From NCBI RefSeq assembly GCF_030161115.1, contig NZ_BSPQ01000001.1, forward strand, positions 372,001 through 436,000: 64,000 nucleotides of DNA, given 5' to 3'. Of the stretch, positions 52,437 to 58,985 are shown in pieces; the stretch's first letter is position 1, and each line of letters starts with the position of its first letter. Below the pieces are notes generated by a model. The model was not told where the DNA came from. It saw only the letters and a program-made list of their open reading frames with translations, and did no database searches. A program made the position numbers and the translations under genes. The DNA is from Psychromonas marina. Lineage in GTDB: Bacteria > Pseudomonadota > Gammaproteobacteria > Enterobacterales > Psychromonadaceae.

Positions 52437-53646
52437 TAAACAATATCCAAGTATTTATCGCCATATAAGACGCCATTTAAGCATCTCTTTATTAGTGATA
52501 TTTGCGGTTTTTGGCTCAACGGTTTATCTTGCTGAAAGCAAACTTGAAGTGATTAGTTTGCACCATTGGTTAGATACTGAATTAGATCGCTACGAAAAAG
52601 AATATGCCATCTATGGTTTAGGTACTAAGTTGCCCAACACAGCCGAATTTGATACTTATTGGACGGAACGTGAAATGCCTAAATGGTTAGCGCCATTTCA
52701 GAAAATTGGGTTCAATGAGCACTTATTAGGCACGGAAGACAAGCACTTCATCATCGCAAATCACCCCTCTGGCAAAGGTTTAATGTATATCGTATTCAAA
52801 AAAGATGCCGATGATTTTTTAGATATATACGAAGAAAGTCTACATAGCTATATTGTATTCTTCGGTTTATTTATTGCACTTGGCGTCGTGATTTACAGTT
52901 TTTATTTTATGCGTTTATTATCGAAGCCATTACTTGCCATTGAGCAAAAAATCAGTTTAATGACCCCTAACCAGAAAATGTCTGAAGCAGAAACAAAATA
53001 CCGTGAAACACGCCATATAGAACAAACCTTTATTAATAATAAAAAAGATATTGAAGGTTTTTTTCAACGAGAAACTGAGTTTAGTCGCTTTTCATCTCAT
53101 GAATTACGTACACCCATCATGGTTATCAAAGGATCCTCTGAATTATTAGCCAGAATCCCCAACCAGCCGCCTGTTGCACAAAAAGCAATTAAACGTGTAC
53201 AACAAGCCTGCGAAGACATGCAGGTATTGTCTGAAGCCTTTTTATTATTAGGCAAGGAATCCATTGAAGAGGTACATTATAAAGAGGTTAACCTTGAAGA
53301 GGCGCTTAAAAAACAACTCAATGAGTTACAAATTTTATTTTTAAAACAAGGATTGGATTACTCTCTATCGCTGGATCACCCTGCAACGATAAAGTGCCCA
53401 CCCTCCTTTGTTTTTATCGTGATCAATAACCTCATTAAAAATGCATTTAGTTACAGCGTTGCCGACATCCAAGTTAGCCTAGAACAGCAACATTTGACCA
53501 TTACCAATCGCCACCAAGGAAACGAAACTTACCAGGCAGGTTATGGTTGTGGTTTAGTGATTGTTGAACGCGTTTGTGAGCGCATGGGCTGGATTTTTAC
53601 CAGTAAAGATACTGGTGAAGCGTTTATTGCCCTTGTAAAATTTTAG
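52405..53646 (+). CDS. Sensor histidine kinase, partner of the preceding response regulator
   Basis: 413 residues. TM1 is about 25-44 and TM2 about 148-170 with a 100-residue periplasmic sensor domain between them. HisKA motif FSRFSSHELRTPIMVIKG, with phosphorylated His232, then the N box NNLIKNAFSYS and a C-terminal GYGCGLVIVERVCERMGW. The G1 box that normally reads D-x-G-x-G is replaced by NRHQGN, so ATP binding may be altered. The start lies inside the end of the regulator gene (32-bp overlap), indicating translational coupling. Confidence 0.9.
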   Translation: MAKASDLNQNNKQYPSIYRHIRRHLSISLLVIFAVFGSTVYLAESKLEVISLHHWLDTELDRYEKEYAIYGLGTKLPNTAEFDTYWTEREMPKWLAPFQKIGFNEHLLGTEDKHFIIANHPSGKGLMYIVFKKDADDFLDIYEESLHSYIVFFGLFIALGVVIYSFYFMRLLSKPLLAIEQKISLMTPNQKMSEAETKYRETRHIEQTFINNKKDIEGFFQRETEFSRFSSHELRTPIMVIKGSSELLARIPNQPPVAQKAIKRVQQACEDMQVLSEAFLLLGKESIEEVHYKEVNLEEALKKQLNELQILFLKQGLDYSLSLDHPATIKCPPSFVFIVINNLIKNAFSYSVADIQVSLEQQHLTITNRHQGNETYQAGYGCGLVIVERVCERMGWIFTSKDTGEAFIALVKF

Positions 53647-53780
53647 TTATTATCAGCTCGAAAAGTTAGCCGGCATTACCGTTGATAACCTCCCGTCTTT
53701 CAACCTCTTCACGTTAAGTAAAATAGCGTCATTTTTATCTAATACGCTATTTTTACATTTAATTTGAATGGATAAAAAAC

Positions 53781-53798
53781 CTTCACATTTGCTTCACA
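53781..53798 (+). promoter_or_regulatory. Direct-repeat operator (CTTCACA x2) before BOF gene 2
   Basis: CTTCACA at 53781-53787 and 53792-53798, 11 bp apart, with TTTG spacing TTTG against TTTC in the first site. It lies 118 bp before the second BOF gene, almost the same distance as in the first (122 bp). A TGATAC -10-like box follows at 53811-53816. Confidence 0.75.
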
Positions 53799-53898
53799 CT
53801 CTTTCATACATGATACCCACATATTAATTTACTAGAGCGTTAAAAAGTGAGTTGATAATGTGCCTTAAGAGGCGACTTATTTTTGTGAGGATAAAATT

Positions 53899-54261
53899 AT
53901 GTTTAAAAAATTATGTATCGTGCCACTTATTGTTTTTACTAGCGTTAGCTTTGCAGCGATTACACCTGTTCAACAAGGTGGATTTAAAGGTCCTAATTCA
54001 GTGCCAGAGTTAACTGTCTCGCAAGTTCAAGATGCGCAAGACGACACATTGGTTTCAATAACAGGTCATATTACTTCTACGTTAGGTGATGAAGACTACG
54101 TATTCAAAGATAAAACCGGTGAAATAGAAGTTGAAATTGACAATCATCTGTTCCAGAACAACACAGTGACCCCAGAAACACGAGTGACCATCGTTGGTGA
54201 AGTCGGTAAAGAATGGGATCAAATTTCGATCGATGCTGACTCGTTATCGATCAAGCGATAA
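53899..54261 (+). CDS. YgiW/YdeI-type BOF periplasmic stress protein, copy 2
   Basis: 120 residues, paralogue of the gene at 51.3 kb: same signal peptide style (CIVPLIVFTSVSFA), then ITPVQQGGFKGPNSVPELTVSQVQDAQDDTLVSITGHI, DYVFKDKTGEIEVEIDNHLF and VTIVGEVGKEWDQISIDADSL. Roughly half of the positions are identical to copy 1. GAGGATAA precedes the ATG. The two copies flank the two-component system and share the same operator, so they probably arose by duplication and are co-controlled. Confidence 0.9.
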   Translation: MFKKLCIVPLIVFTSVSFAAITPVQQGGFKGPNSVPELTVSQVQDAQDDTLVSITGHITSTLGDEDYVFKDKTGEIEVEIDNHLFQNNTVTPETRVTIVGEVGKEWDQISIDADSLSIKR

Positions 54262-54306
54262 ATACAGGCTTAATGAACGGAACATAATGAATAAGGTTAA
54301 AAGAAT

Positions 54307-54555
54307 ATGATCATTAAAATTTTAGTGGCAACGATAACAGGTTTAGCGGGACTCTTTGCTTTGACGATTTATGCACTAATTACTTATGGTGGTGAAGTTT
54401 ATAACGCACTAGAAGATGGCTCTTTAAACAAAATTCAAACGAGTATCGAAAATGTTCAGAATAACATTGAGTCTGTAATTGAGAATACAGAACAGCAAAT
54501 TCAAGATAGTGTTGATAATATAGATAACATCAACGAGTCTGATGAAATAGAATAA
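54307..54555 (+). CDS. Small membrane protein with acidic helical tail
   Basis: 82 residues, no family recognised. One membrane segment (residues about 3-26, IKILVATITGLAGLFALTIYALI) followed by a helix of repeating Asn/Ile/Glu (LNKIQTSIENVQNNIESVIE, NTEQQIQDSVDNIDNINESD) that would form an acidic coiled coil. It follows the second BOF gene by 45 bp on the same strand and may be in the same transcript. A regulatory or scaffold role with the BOF protein is possible but not shown. Confidence 0.6.
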   Translation: MIIKILVATITGLAGLFALTIYALITYGGEVYNALEDGSLNKIQTSIENVQNNIESVIENTEQQIQDSVDNIDNINESDEIE

Positions 54556-54616
54556 CCTGAAGAGTGCAGTGGCTAAGTGATTTTAGCTACTGCCTTAGTT
54601 ACGATTATTAATAAAC

Positions 54617-54633
54617 TTCTAAGTCGCTTTGTG
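54617..54633. repeat. Left half of a REP-like palindrome interrupted by the insertion element (copy G)
   Basis: TTCTAAGTCGCTTTGTG is the left half of the palindromic consensus. The right half (CCCCAAAGCGCCTTATAAAC, 56005-56024) lies at the other end of the element. Joining the two through TG rebuilds a complete repeat like copy C. Confidence 0.8.
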
Positions 54634-54638
54634 ATGTG

Positions 54639-54649
54639 ATGGACGCCCC
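54639..54649 (+). repeat. Left sub-terminal inverted repeat of the IS110-family element
   Basis: ATGGACGCCCC, reverse complement of 55989-55999. Confidence 0.85.
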
Positions 54650-54717
54650 TCCCTAGTAACCAATTGGCGTCACCTTTGCCATAATTAGATTAGTTCGTTT
54701 AATCAAAGGAGCATTGC

Positions 54718-55755
54718 ATGGATATTAAAGTGGTTGGTATTGATTTAGCAAAACATTATTTTCAAGTCTGCGTTCTTACTGACGAAAACAAGATACATTC
54801 CAATAAAAAAGTGACCAGAGCTCGCCTTTTAGATGTCGTCCGTCAATTTCCAGAAGGTACATTAATCGCAATGGAGGCATGTGGCAGTTCAAACTACTGG
54901 GCTCGTACATTTGCTAAAATGGGATTTGAAATAAAACTTATTCCTCCTCAACATGTAAAACCATTTGTAGGCCATCAAAAAAATGATGCAAATGATGCTC
55001 GCGCTATATGCGAATCAGCATTTAGACCAGATGTGCATGGCGTCCCAACTAAAACAATTGAACTGCAAGACATCAAATCAATAAGGTGCATCAGGCAACG
55101 AAGAGTAGAGCAGCGACTAGCTGCTGCAAATCAACTGAAAGGCTTAGCCAGTGAGTATGGAGTGATAATAGCTAAAAGTTTTAAATGCTTAAGAGAGCAA
55201 GTACCTATAGCTTTAGAAGACCCTGATAATGAATTATCTGTTGTAATGAGAAGAATGCTTCAGGATTTACTTACTGAAATCAACACACTCACCAATGAAA
55301 TAAAGTCATTGAGCCTAGAGCTTGAAGCGCTTTGTAAACAACAACCACGTTATCAAGCCTTATTAGCGATCCCAGGATTTGGCCCAATTGTAACCGCTGC
55401 ATTTTTAAGCCAAGTTGGTTCAGGAAAACAGTTTTCGAATGGCCGTCAGTTATCTGCATGGTGTGGCCTAGTTCCTAGACAGTTTAGTTCCGGCGGTAAA
55501 ACAAAACTTGGAAAGATAACCAAAAATGGCAATAACGAACTCAGAGCCTTACTCATTCATGGAGCAAGATCTGTTTCTAAATATACATCTGAACGAACGG
55601 ATGCATTAAGTCGATGGTTCAATGCACTTGCATTGCGAAGCGGTAAAACAAAAGCAATTGTGGCCTTAGCCAATAAATTAACGCGTATTGCTTGGGTAAT
55701 CGTTACAACAATGATGAATTTAAAGCGAATTGTGCATTTAAAACTGCATAGTTAA
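54718..55755 (+). CDS. IS110-family transposase (DEDD/RuvC-like plus Tnp20)
   Basis: 345 residues. The N-terminal RuvC-like domain has Asp9 in VGIDLAK, Glu53 in AMEACGSS, and Asp90/Asp93 in QKNDANDAR, the DEDD tetrad of IS110-family recombinases. The C-terminal Tnp20 domain has LLAIPGFGPIVTAAFLSQVGSG and LSAWCGLVPRQFSSGGKTKLGKITKNGN with a Ser pair (257-258) at the position of the catalytic serine. IS110-family enzymes act as a complex with an RNA from the element's non-coding end. AAAGGAG precedes the ATG and the frame is full length, so the enzyme is probably active. Confidence 0.95.
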   Translation: MDIKVVGIDLAKHYFQVCVLTDENKIHSNKKVTRARLLDVVRQFPEGTLIAMEACGSSNYWARTFAKMGFEIKLIPPQHVKPFVGHQKNDANDARAICESAFRPDVHGVPTKTIELQDIKSIRCIRQRRVEQRLAAANQLKGLASEYGVIIAKSFKCLREQVPIALEDPDNELSVVMRRMLQDLLTEINTLTNEIKSLSLELEALCKQQPRYQALLAIPGFGPIVTAAFLSQVGSGKQFSNGRQLSAWCGLVPRQFSSGGKTKLGKITKNGNNELRALLIHGARSVSKYTSERTDALSRWFNALALRSGKTKAIVALANKLTRIAWVIVTTMMNLKRIVHLKLHS

Positions 55756-55814
55756 TCAATAGAAAGAATAGATAAGAGCAATTTACACCCTAGTTTAAGT
55801 TTGCAATGCTTGAT

Positions 55815-55975
55815 GAAAAACGGTCAACCGTTCCTGTAAAAACCTGCTTTGGGGCTTGGCATTTAAATGTCGACTTTGTGATTAGGAGACAGGATTCGGA
55901 TTACATCATGGCGCAGGTTATTGATAACCTACCAAGACGTCAGATATATGACAGCAGACTGTTATCCTCATTAAA
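55815..55975 (+). ncRNA. Candidate bridge RNA of the IS110-family element
   Basis: The non-coding right end folds into two hairpins with large internal loops. Loop 1: outer stem CCG-tt-CCTGT (55828-55837) with ACAGG-att-CGG (55889-55899); inner stem GGCAT/ATGTC (55858-55869) closing TTAA. Its 5' arm has GCTTTGGGGC (55846-55855), exactly complementary to target bases 56004-56013; its 3' arm has CTTTGTG (55874-55880), equal to target bases 54627-54633. Loop 2: inner stem AGGTTA/TAACCT (55915-55930). Its 5' arm has ATTACATCAT (55900-55909), pairing with the joined element ends with one G-U pair; its 3' arm has ATATATGA (55944-55951), equal to the same junction. Ends of the RNA are not known. Confidence 0.7.
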
Positions 55976-55988
55976 ACTTGCAATAACC

Positions 55989-55999
55989 GGGGCGTCCAT
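55989..55999 (-). repeat. Right sub-terminal inverted repeat of the IS110-family element
   Basis: GGGGCGTCCAT, reverse complement of 54639-54649. Confidence 0.85.
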
Positions 56000-56004
56000 A
56001 TATG

Positions 56005-56024
56005 CCCCAAAGCGCCTTATAAAC
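56005..56024. repeat. Right half of the interrupted REP-like palindrome (copy G)
   Basis: CCCCAAAGCGCCTTATAAAC, matching the right half of copies C and D (GCCTTA, ATAAA). See the left half at 54617-54633. Confidence 0.75.
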
Positions 56025-56027
56025 TAG

Positions 56028-56282
56028 AAGTTGGATCTTCTAATTAAAAAGAAAACCGGCGCAGTAACGAAAACAGGCTTAATTCGTGTTGGCCACTGTT
56101 TAGGTTTTGAAACTGGCTTATTATTTTTAACGATTCTTGTTATGGCGCGGGTTTTAGACCTGAGTTTATAGGATGCGTTTATCCTCGATCTGGGTATGGT
56201 TATTTTTTATTTGGTTTACGCTTATGTGCATAATTTAGCGTATGACAAGATCTTCCCTGTGGCGGTGATAAGTGCACCATAG
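56028..56282 (+). pseudogene. 5'-truncated PACE-family efflux transporter remnant
   Basis: An open frame without a start gives KTGLIRVGHCLGFETGLLFL, TILVMARVLDLSL, a stop, then DAFILDLGMVIFYLVYAYVH and NLAYDKIFPVAVISAP before the final stop. This is the second BTP half of PACE (proteobacterial antimicrobial compound efflux) transporters: R-V-x-H-x-x-x-F-E at the start and F-x-L-V-Y-x-x-V-x-N-x-A-Y-D-x-x-F-P at the end. The N-terminal half is missing and one in-frame TAG (near 56177) interrupts the rest. It begins a few bases from the IS-disrupted repeat. Confidence 0.65.
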
Positions 56283-56360
56283 CAAGCATCATTAATATTG
56301 GTTTAATGGGGTTTTATCTTGATATAATGGTTAACTCTTAATTTTATAGATGACCCCCAG

Positions 56361-56696
56361 ATGGTAACGCCAGTTCTAACCCCGACCACAATGACATTCT
56401 TCGAACGTTTTGAAACAGATATTCTCAGTGGTAAAAAAACCATTACTATCCGTGATGAAACGGAGCTGCATTATGTGCCAAATTCGGTCGTGACGGTTTC
56501 GACATTAGAGACGGGGCGTGAATTTTGTCAATTAGCTATCCTTGCTGTAGAGCCTATCTCATTTTCCGCATTATCTGATTTTCATGCTGAACAAGAAAAT
56601 ATGACATTAGCTGAGCTGAAGCAGGTGATCCAAGATATTTATCCTGGTATAGATCAGCTATACGTGGTGTCGTATAAATTGGTAGGTCAGTTATAA
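56361..56696 (+). CDS. yqfB: N4-acetylcytidine amidohydrolase (YqfB, ASCH domain)
   Basis: YqfB hydrolyses N4-acetylcytidine to cytidine. TFFERFETDILSGKKTITIRDE is the family signature, with Lys26 and Thr29 at the positions of the catalytic Lys and Thr; the Glu in FHAEQENMTLAELK supplies the third catalytic residue. 111 residues. Its stop is 0-1 bp from the rsuA start, so both are one transcript. Confidence 0.93.
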   Translation: MVTPVLTPTTMTFFERFETDILSGKKTITIRDETELHYVPNSVVTVSTLETGREFCQLAILAVEPISFSALSDFHAEQENMTLAELKQVIQDIYPGIDQLYVVSYKLVGQL

Positions 56697-57386
56697 ATGC
56701 GTCTTGATAAATTTGTTTGTAAAAGCACGCGATTAACTCGCGCGCAAGCAACTGCAATGATAAATACGGGTTGCGTTGTGGTGAATGATGCCGTCGTGTG
56801 TGATGTTGCAACTCAAGTCCACGAAGATAATTACATCACATTAAATAACGAGAAACTGATAGCAAGAGCGTCGCGTTATATCCTCATGCATAAACCCGCT
56901 GGTACTATTTGTTCTAATATTGATGAAGTCTATCCATCATTATTTAACTATATTGATGTTGATAATGTATCAGAGCTACATGTCGCTGGGCGTTTGGATG
57001 CGGATACAACGGGGTTGGTATTGGTGACTGATGACGGTCGTTGGTCTTTTAATATTATTACTCCGACGAAACATTGCCAAAAAGTATATCGGGTGGGGCT
57101 ATCTCGTACTATTGGCGATGATGTTGCCAATCAATTTTCCCATGGTGTGCAGTTGCAAGGTGAACAGCAGTTAACCCGCCCTGCAATCTTAGAGATCGTC
57201 GCAGAGAAAGAAGTATTGCTGACGCTCACCGAAGGTAAATTTCATCAGGTTAAACGTATGTTTTCGGCTGTGGACAATCGGGTTGTGAGCTTACATCGTG
57301 AGAAAATTGGTGAGATACAATTGGATGTTGAAGTGGGTGAGTGGCGTTATCTTACTGAGCCGGAAGTGAATTCGTTTTCGAATTAA
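56697..57386 (+). CDS. rsuA: 16S rRNA pseudouridine(516) synthase RsuA (or close RsuA-family member)
   Basis: Pseudouridine synthase of the RsuA family, 229 residues. An S4 RNA-binding domain (MRLDKFVCKSTRLTRAQATAMINTGCVVVN) is followed by the catalytic domain with GRLDADTTG (Asp101 in the catalytic position), TPTKHCQKVYRVGL and LTEGKFHQVKRMFSAVDNRVVSLHREKIG. RsuA itself modifies U516; the paralogues RluE/RluF differ mainly in length, and this one fits RsuA best. It is directly behind yqfB. Confidence 0.88.
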   Translation: MRLDKFVCKSTRLTRAQATAMINTGCVVVNDAVVCDVATQVHEDNYITLNNEKLIARASRYILMHKPAGTICSNIDEVYPSLFNYIDVDNVSELHVAGRLDADTTGLVLVTDDGRWSFNIITPTKHCQKVYRVGLSRTIGDDVANQFSHGVQLQGEQQLTRPAILEIVAEKEVLLTLTEGKFHQVKRMFSAVDNRVVSLHREKIGEIQLDVEVGEWRYLTEPEVNSFSN

Positions 57387-57476
57387 AGTCATTTATCAGG
57401 AAAGATAAGGACATCCAAACTATCAAAAAGCAGCTTCAAGCATAGCCTGTCTTCAGCACCATTATGGTTACAATGA
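57387..57476 (+). pseudogene. Remnant of a creA gene (C-terminal codons)
   Basis: The frame ending at TGA 57474-57476 gives SKSSFKHSLSSAPLWLQ, close to the end of the CreA protein at 47.1 kb (SGSFKHSLSTVPLW). Nothing upstream in this frame matches CreA, so only the last 20 or so codons survive directly after rsuA. The two sites are 10 kb apart. Confidence 0.55.
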
Positions 57477-57513
57477 AATAACAAACGTAACGCCCTAGTC
57501 GAATCTAAAGGTA

Positions 57514-57553
57514 AAAAAAAACACCCTACAAGTTAGCTTGAGGGTGTTTTTTT
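57514..57553. terminator. Terminator between rsuA and the cytochrome b561 gene
   Basis: AAAAAAACACCCT pairs with AGGGTGTTTTTTT, with an inner CAAG/CTTG stem and a bulged A; A and T runs on both sides make it bidirectional. It can end both convergent transcripts. Confidence 0.9.
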
Positions 57554-57578
57554 ATTTTGGCTTTTATAAATAGCTAAG

Positions 57579-57643
57579 TTACTTATGAAGGCTACTTATG
57601 AAGGTTACTTATGGACGCTACTTATAGAGGTTACTTATGGAAG
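57579..57643. repeat. 13-bp tandem repeat, five imperfect copies, running into the 3' end of a gene
   Basis: Units TTACTTATGAAGG, CTACTTATGAAGG, TTACTTATGGACG, CTACTTATAGAGG, TTACTTATGGAAG. The last unit contains the stop codon and the final codons of the cytochrome b561 gene (minus strand), so every unit carries a stop codon in that frame. It appears to be an expansion of the gene's own end. Confidence 0.9.
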
Positions 57644-58167
57644 TTACCTAACATACGACTAATCGTGCCATCTTTATCGATAAACTGATGCTTAACAGCA
57701 CCGGCAACATGTAAAAATAAGATAAGTAGAATCACATTCACCGCGCCAGTATGAATCGTATGAGAAATTGAACCTAACCACTCAATTTTATCTCCCCCTC
57801 CCGCAACAATATCTTGACCAAACACACTAAGACCACGTCCACCGCTGATGCTCATTGTTATACCCGAGATCGGCATCAGCATGGTTGCTAATAATAATAG
57901 ATGATGAATCGAAGTGGCTAAGATTGACTGCATACGTGTTAATTTAGCGATACTAGTGATACTGCCCTCTTTGAAACGCCAGCATAATCGAATTAGTGCG
58001 ACGACAAACAGAATCGCACCAAAAGACTTGTGTAATCCGATTATTTCGCCTTTTTCAGGACCTTTAGGTAGGTAATCAAAGTACAGACCGAGACATAACA
58101 CCAGAATAAAAGTTAAGCCCGTTAACCAATGTAAGAGAATGGTCATTTTCGATAAGTTGGTATTCAT
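57631..58167 (-). CDS. Cytochrome b561 family protein
   Basis: 178 residues with four membrane segments. Histidines in ILLHWLTGL, IIGLHKSFGA, SIHHLLLLATMLMPISG and FLHVAGAVKHQ are in the positions of the two haem-b ligand pairs. CybB-type proteins carry electrons from quinol in the inner membrane. The C-terminus (MLGNFHK) is formed by the first unit of a tandem repeat. No partner gene is adjacent. Confidence 0.9.
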   Translation of the reverse strand: MNTNLSKMTILLHWLTGLTFILVLCLGLYFDYLPKGPEKGEIIGLHKSFGAILFVVALIRLCWRFKEGSITSIAKLTRMQSILATSIHHLLLLATMLMPISGITMSISGGRGLSVFGQDIVAGGGDKIEWLGSISHTIHTGAVNVILLILFLHVAGAVKHQFIDKDGTISRMLGNFHK

Positions 58168-58273
58168 TTTTAGTGTGCCTTAGTAGGTGAAATAAATTAA
58201 ATATAGCGTCATTTTATCGTTTATGCGACGCCATAGAAGCCTTAATTCTTAAAGGGTTAATCGTGATGTTAAG

Positions 58274-58828
58274 CTATGCAGTTTTACAAGCTAACTTGTA
58301 ATACTGGTTGTTATTAAACCCAAACTCTTTAATCACCGTTAATGATGTTTTAGTGGTATGTGCACGAAAAGATCTTGGATTTATTTGATTAATAAAAGTT
58401 ACCATGATCGGGTATCGTTTTGACATTTGCGCTAATGCAAACTCAAACACTTTTTCAAAGACACCTAAACCTCGAACCGATTTATCAACACAAACCGGAC
58501 CATACTGATAAGAATTATCAGCGTTGATAACCTGCCCTAAACAGGTTGAGTCATGTAAGTTTTTAACCATAAATTCAAACATCGGCCACTGTGACCAGAA
58601 CCCCCAGGAAGCAGCCATCGCATAAGCAACTATTTTCCCGTCAACGGTTGCAATAAATAGTCCATTTTCATCTTCGATTAAACGGGTTAAATGATCCTTT
58701 GTAAATGCTGTGGTGATAAAACCATCCGCTCTATCTTGATCACTGATTGAGTCGACTTGATAACGGTAATGTAGCGTAAGGACGTCTTCAACATGACTTG
58801 AAGTGGCAACTTGTAATTCAACATTCAT
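58274..58828 (-). CDS. GNAT family N-acetyltransferase
   Basis: 184 residues. The segments LFIATVDGKIVAYAMA and YQYGPVCVDKSVRGLGVFEKVFEFAL, containing the R/Q-x-x-G-x-G/A-like acetyl-CoA-binding loop (VRGLGVFEK), mark the GNAT fold. The C-terminal LTVIKEFGFNNNQYYKLA is the typical last strand and helix. The acceptor substrate is not known. It is monocistronic with ample non-coding DNA on each side. Confidence 0.87.
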   Translation of the reverse strand: MNVELQVATSSHVEDVLTLHYRYQVDSISDQDRADGFITTAFTKDHLTRLIEDENGLFIATVDGKIVAYAMAASWGFWSQWPMFEFMVKNLHDSTCLGQVINADNSYQYGPVCVDKSVRGLGVFEKVFEFALAQMSKRYPIMVTFINQINPRSFRAHTTKTSLTVIKEFGFNNNQYYKLACKTA

Positions 58829-58942
58829 TATTTATAGGTACTCCATAGAATTAAGTATTTGATGATAAGGTAAAAGCAGGGGCTAGAAAAGTAGGAAATG
58901 GAAAGCAAAACACAGAAGAGGCTAAAAAAAAGGCAAAAAAAA

Positions 58943-58965
58943 GCCCAGATAAACTGGGCCTTTTT
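58943..58965 (-). terminator. Terminator of rplM-rpsI
   Basis: GCCCAG/CTGGGC stem with a 5-base loop, followed on the minus strand by a long T run (TTTTTTTT). It lies about 20 bp past the rpsI stop. Confidence 0.88.
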
Positions 58966-58985
58966 GCAATTCGAAAAACGTAATA

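Larger units (their letters stand above)
54634..56004 (+). mobile_element. IS110-family insertion sequence (IS1111-type), inserted in a REP-like repeat
   Basis: An element of about 1.37 kb with one transposase gene and a long non-coding right end. Sub-terminal inverted repeats are perfect over 11 bp: ATGGACGCCCC at 54639-54649 and its complement at 55989-55999, set 3-5 bp inside the ends, which is the IS1111-group arrangement. No target duplication is seen; instead a TG dinucleotide is present at both junctions (54632-54633 and 56003-56004) as expected for a shared core. The flanks are two halves of a REP-like palindrome. The element looks intact. Exact end positions within the shared TG are a convention. 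Confidence 0.85.

Noticed and set aside
55806-56027. Open frame of 73 codons after the IS110 transposase
   Set aside because: It lies over the structured non-coding end of the element; the hairpins and guide-like segments explain the sequence better than a protein.
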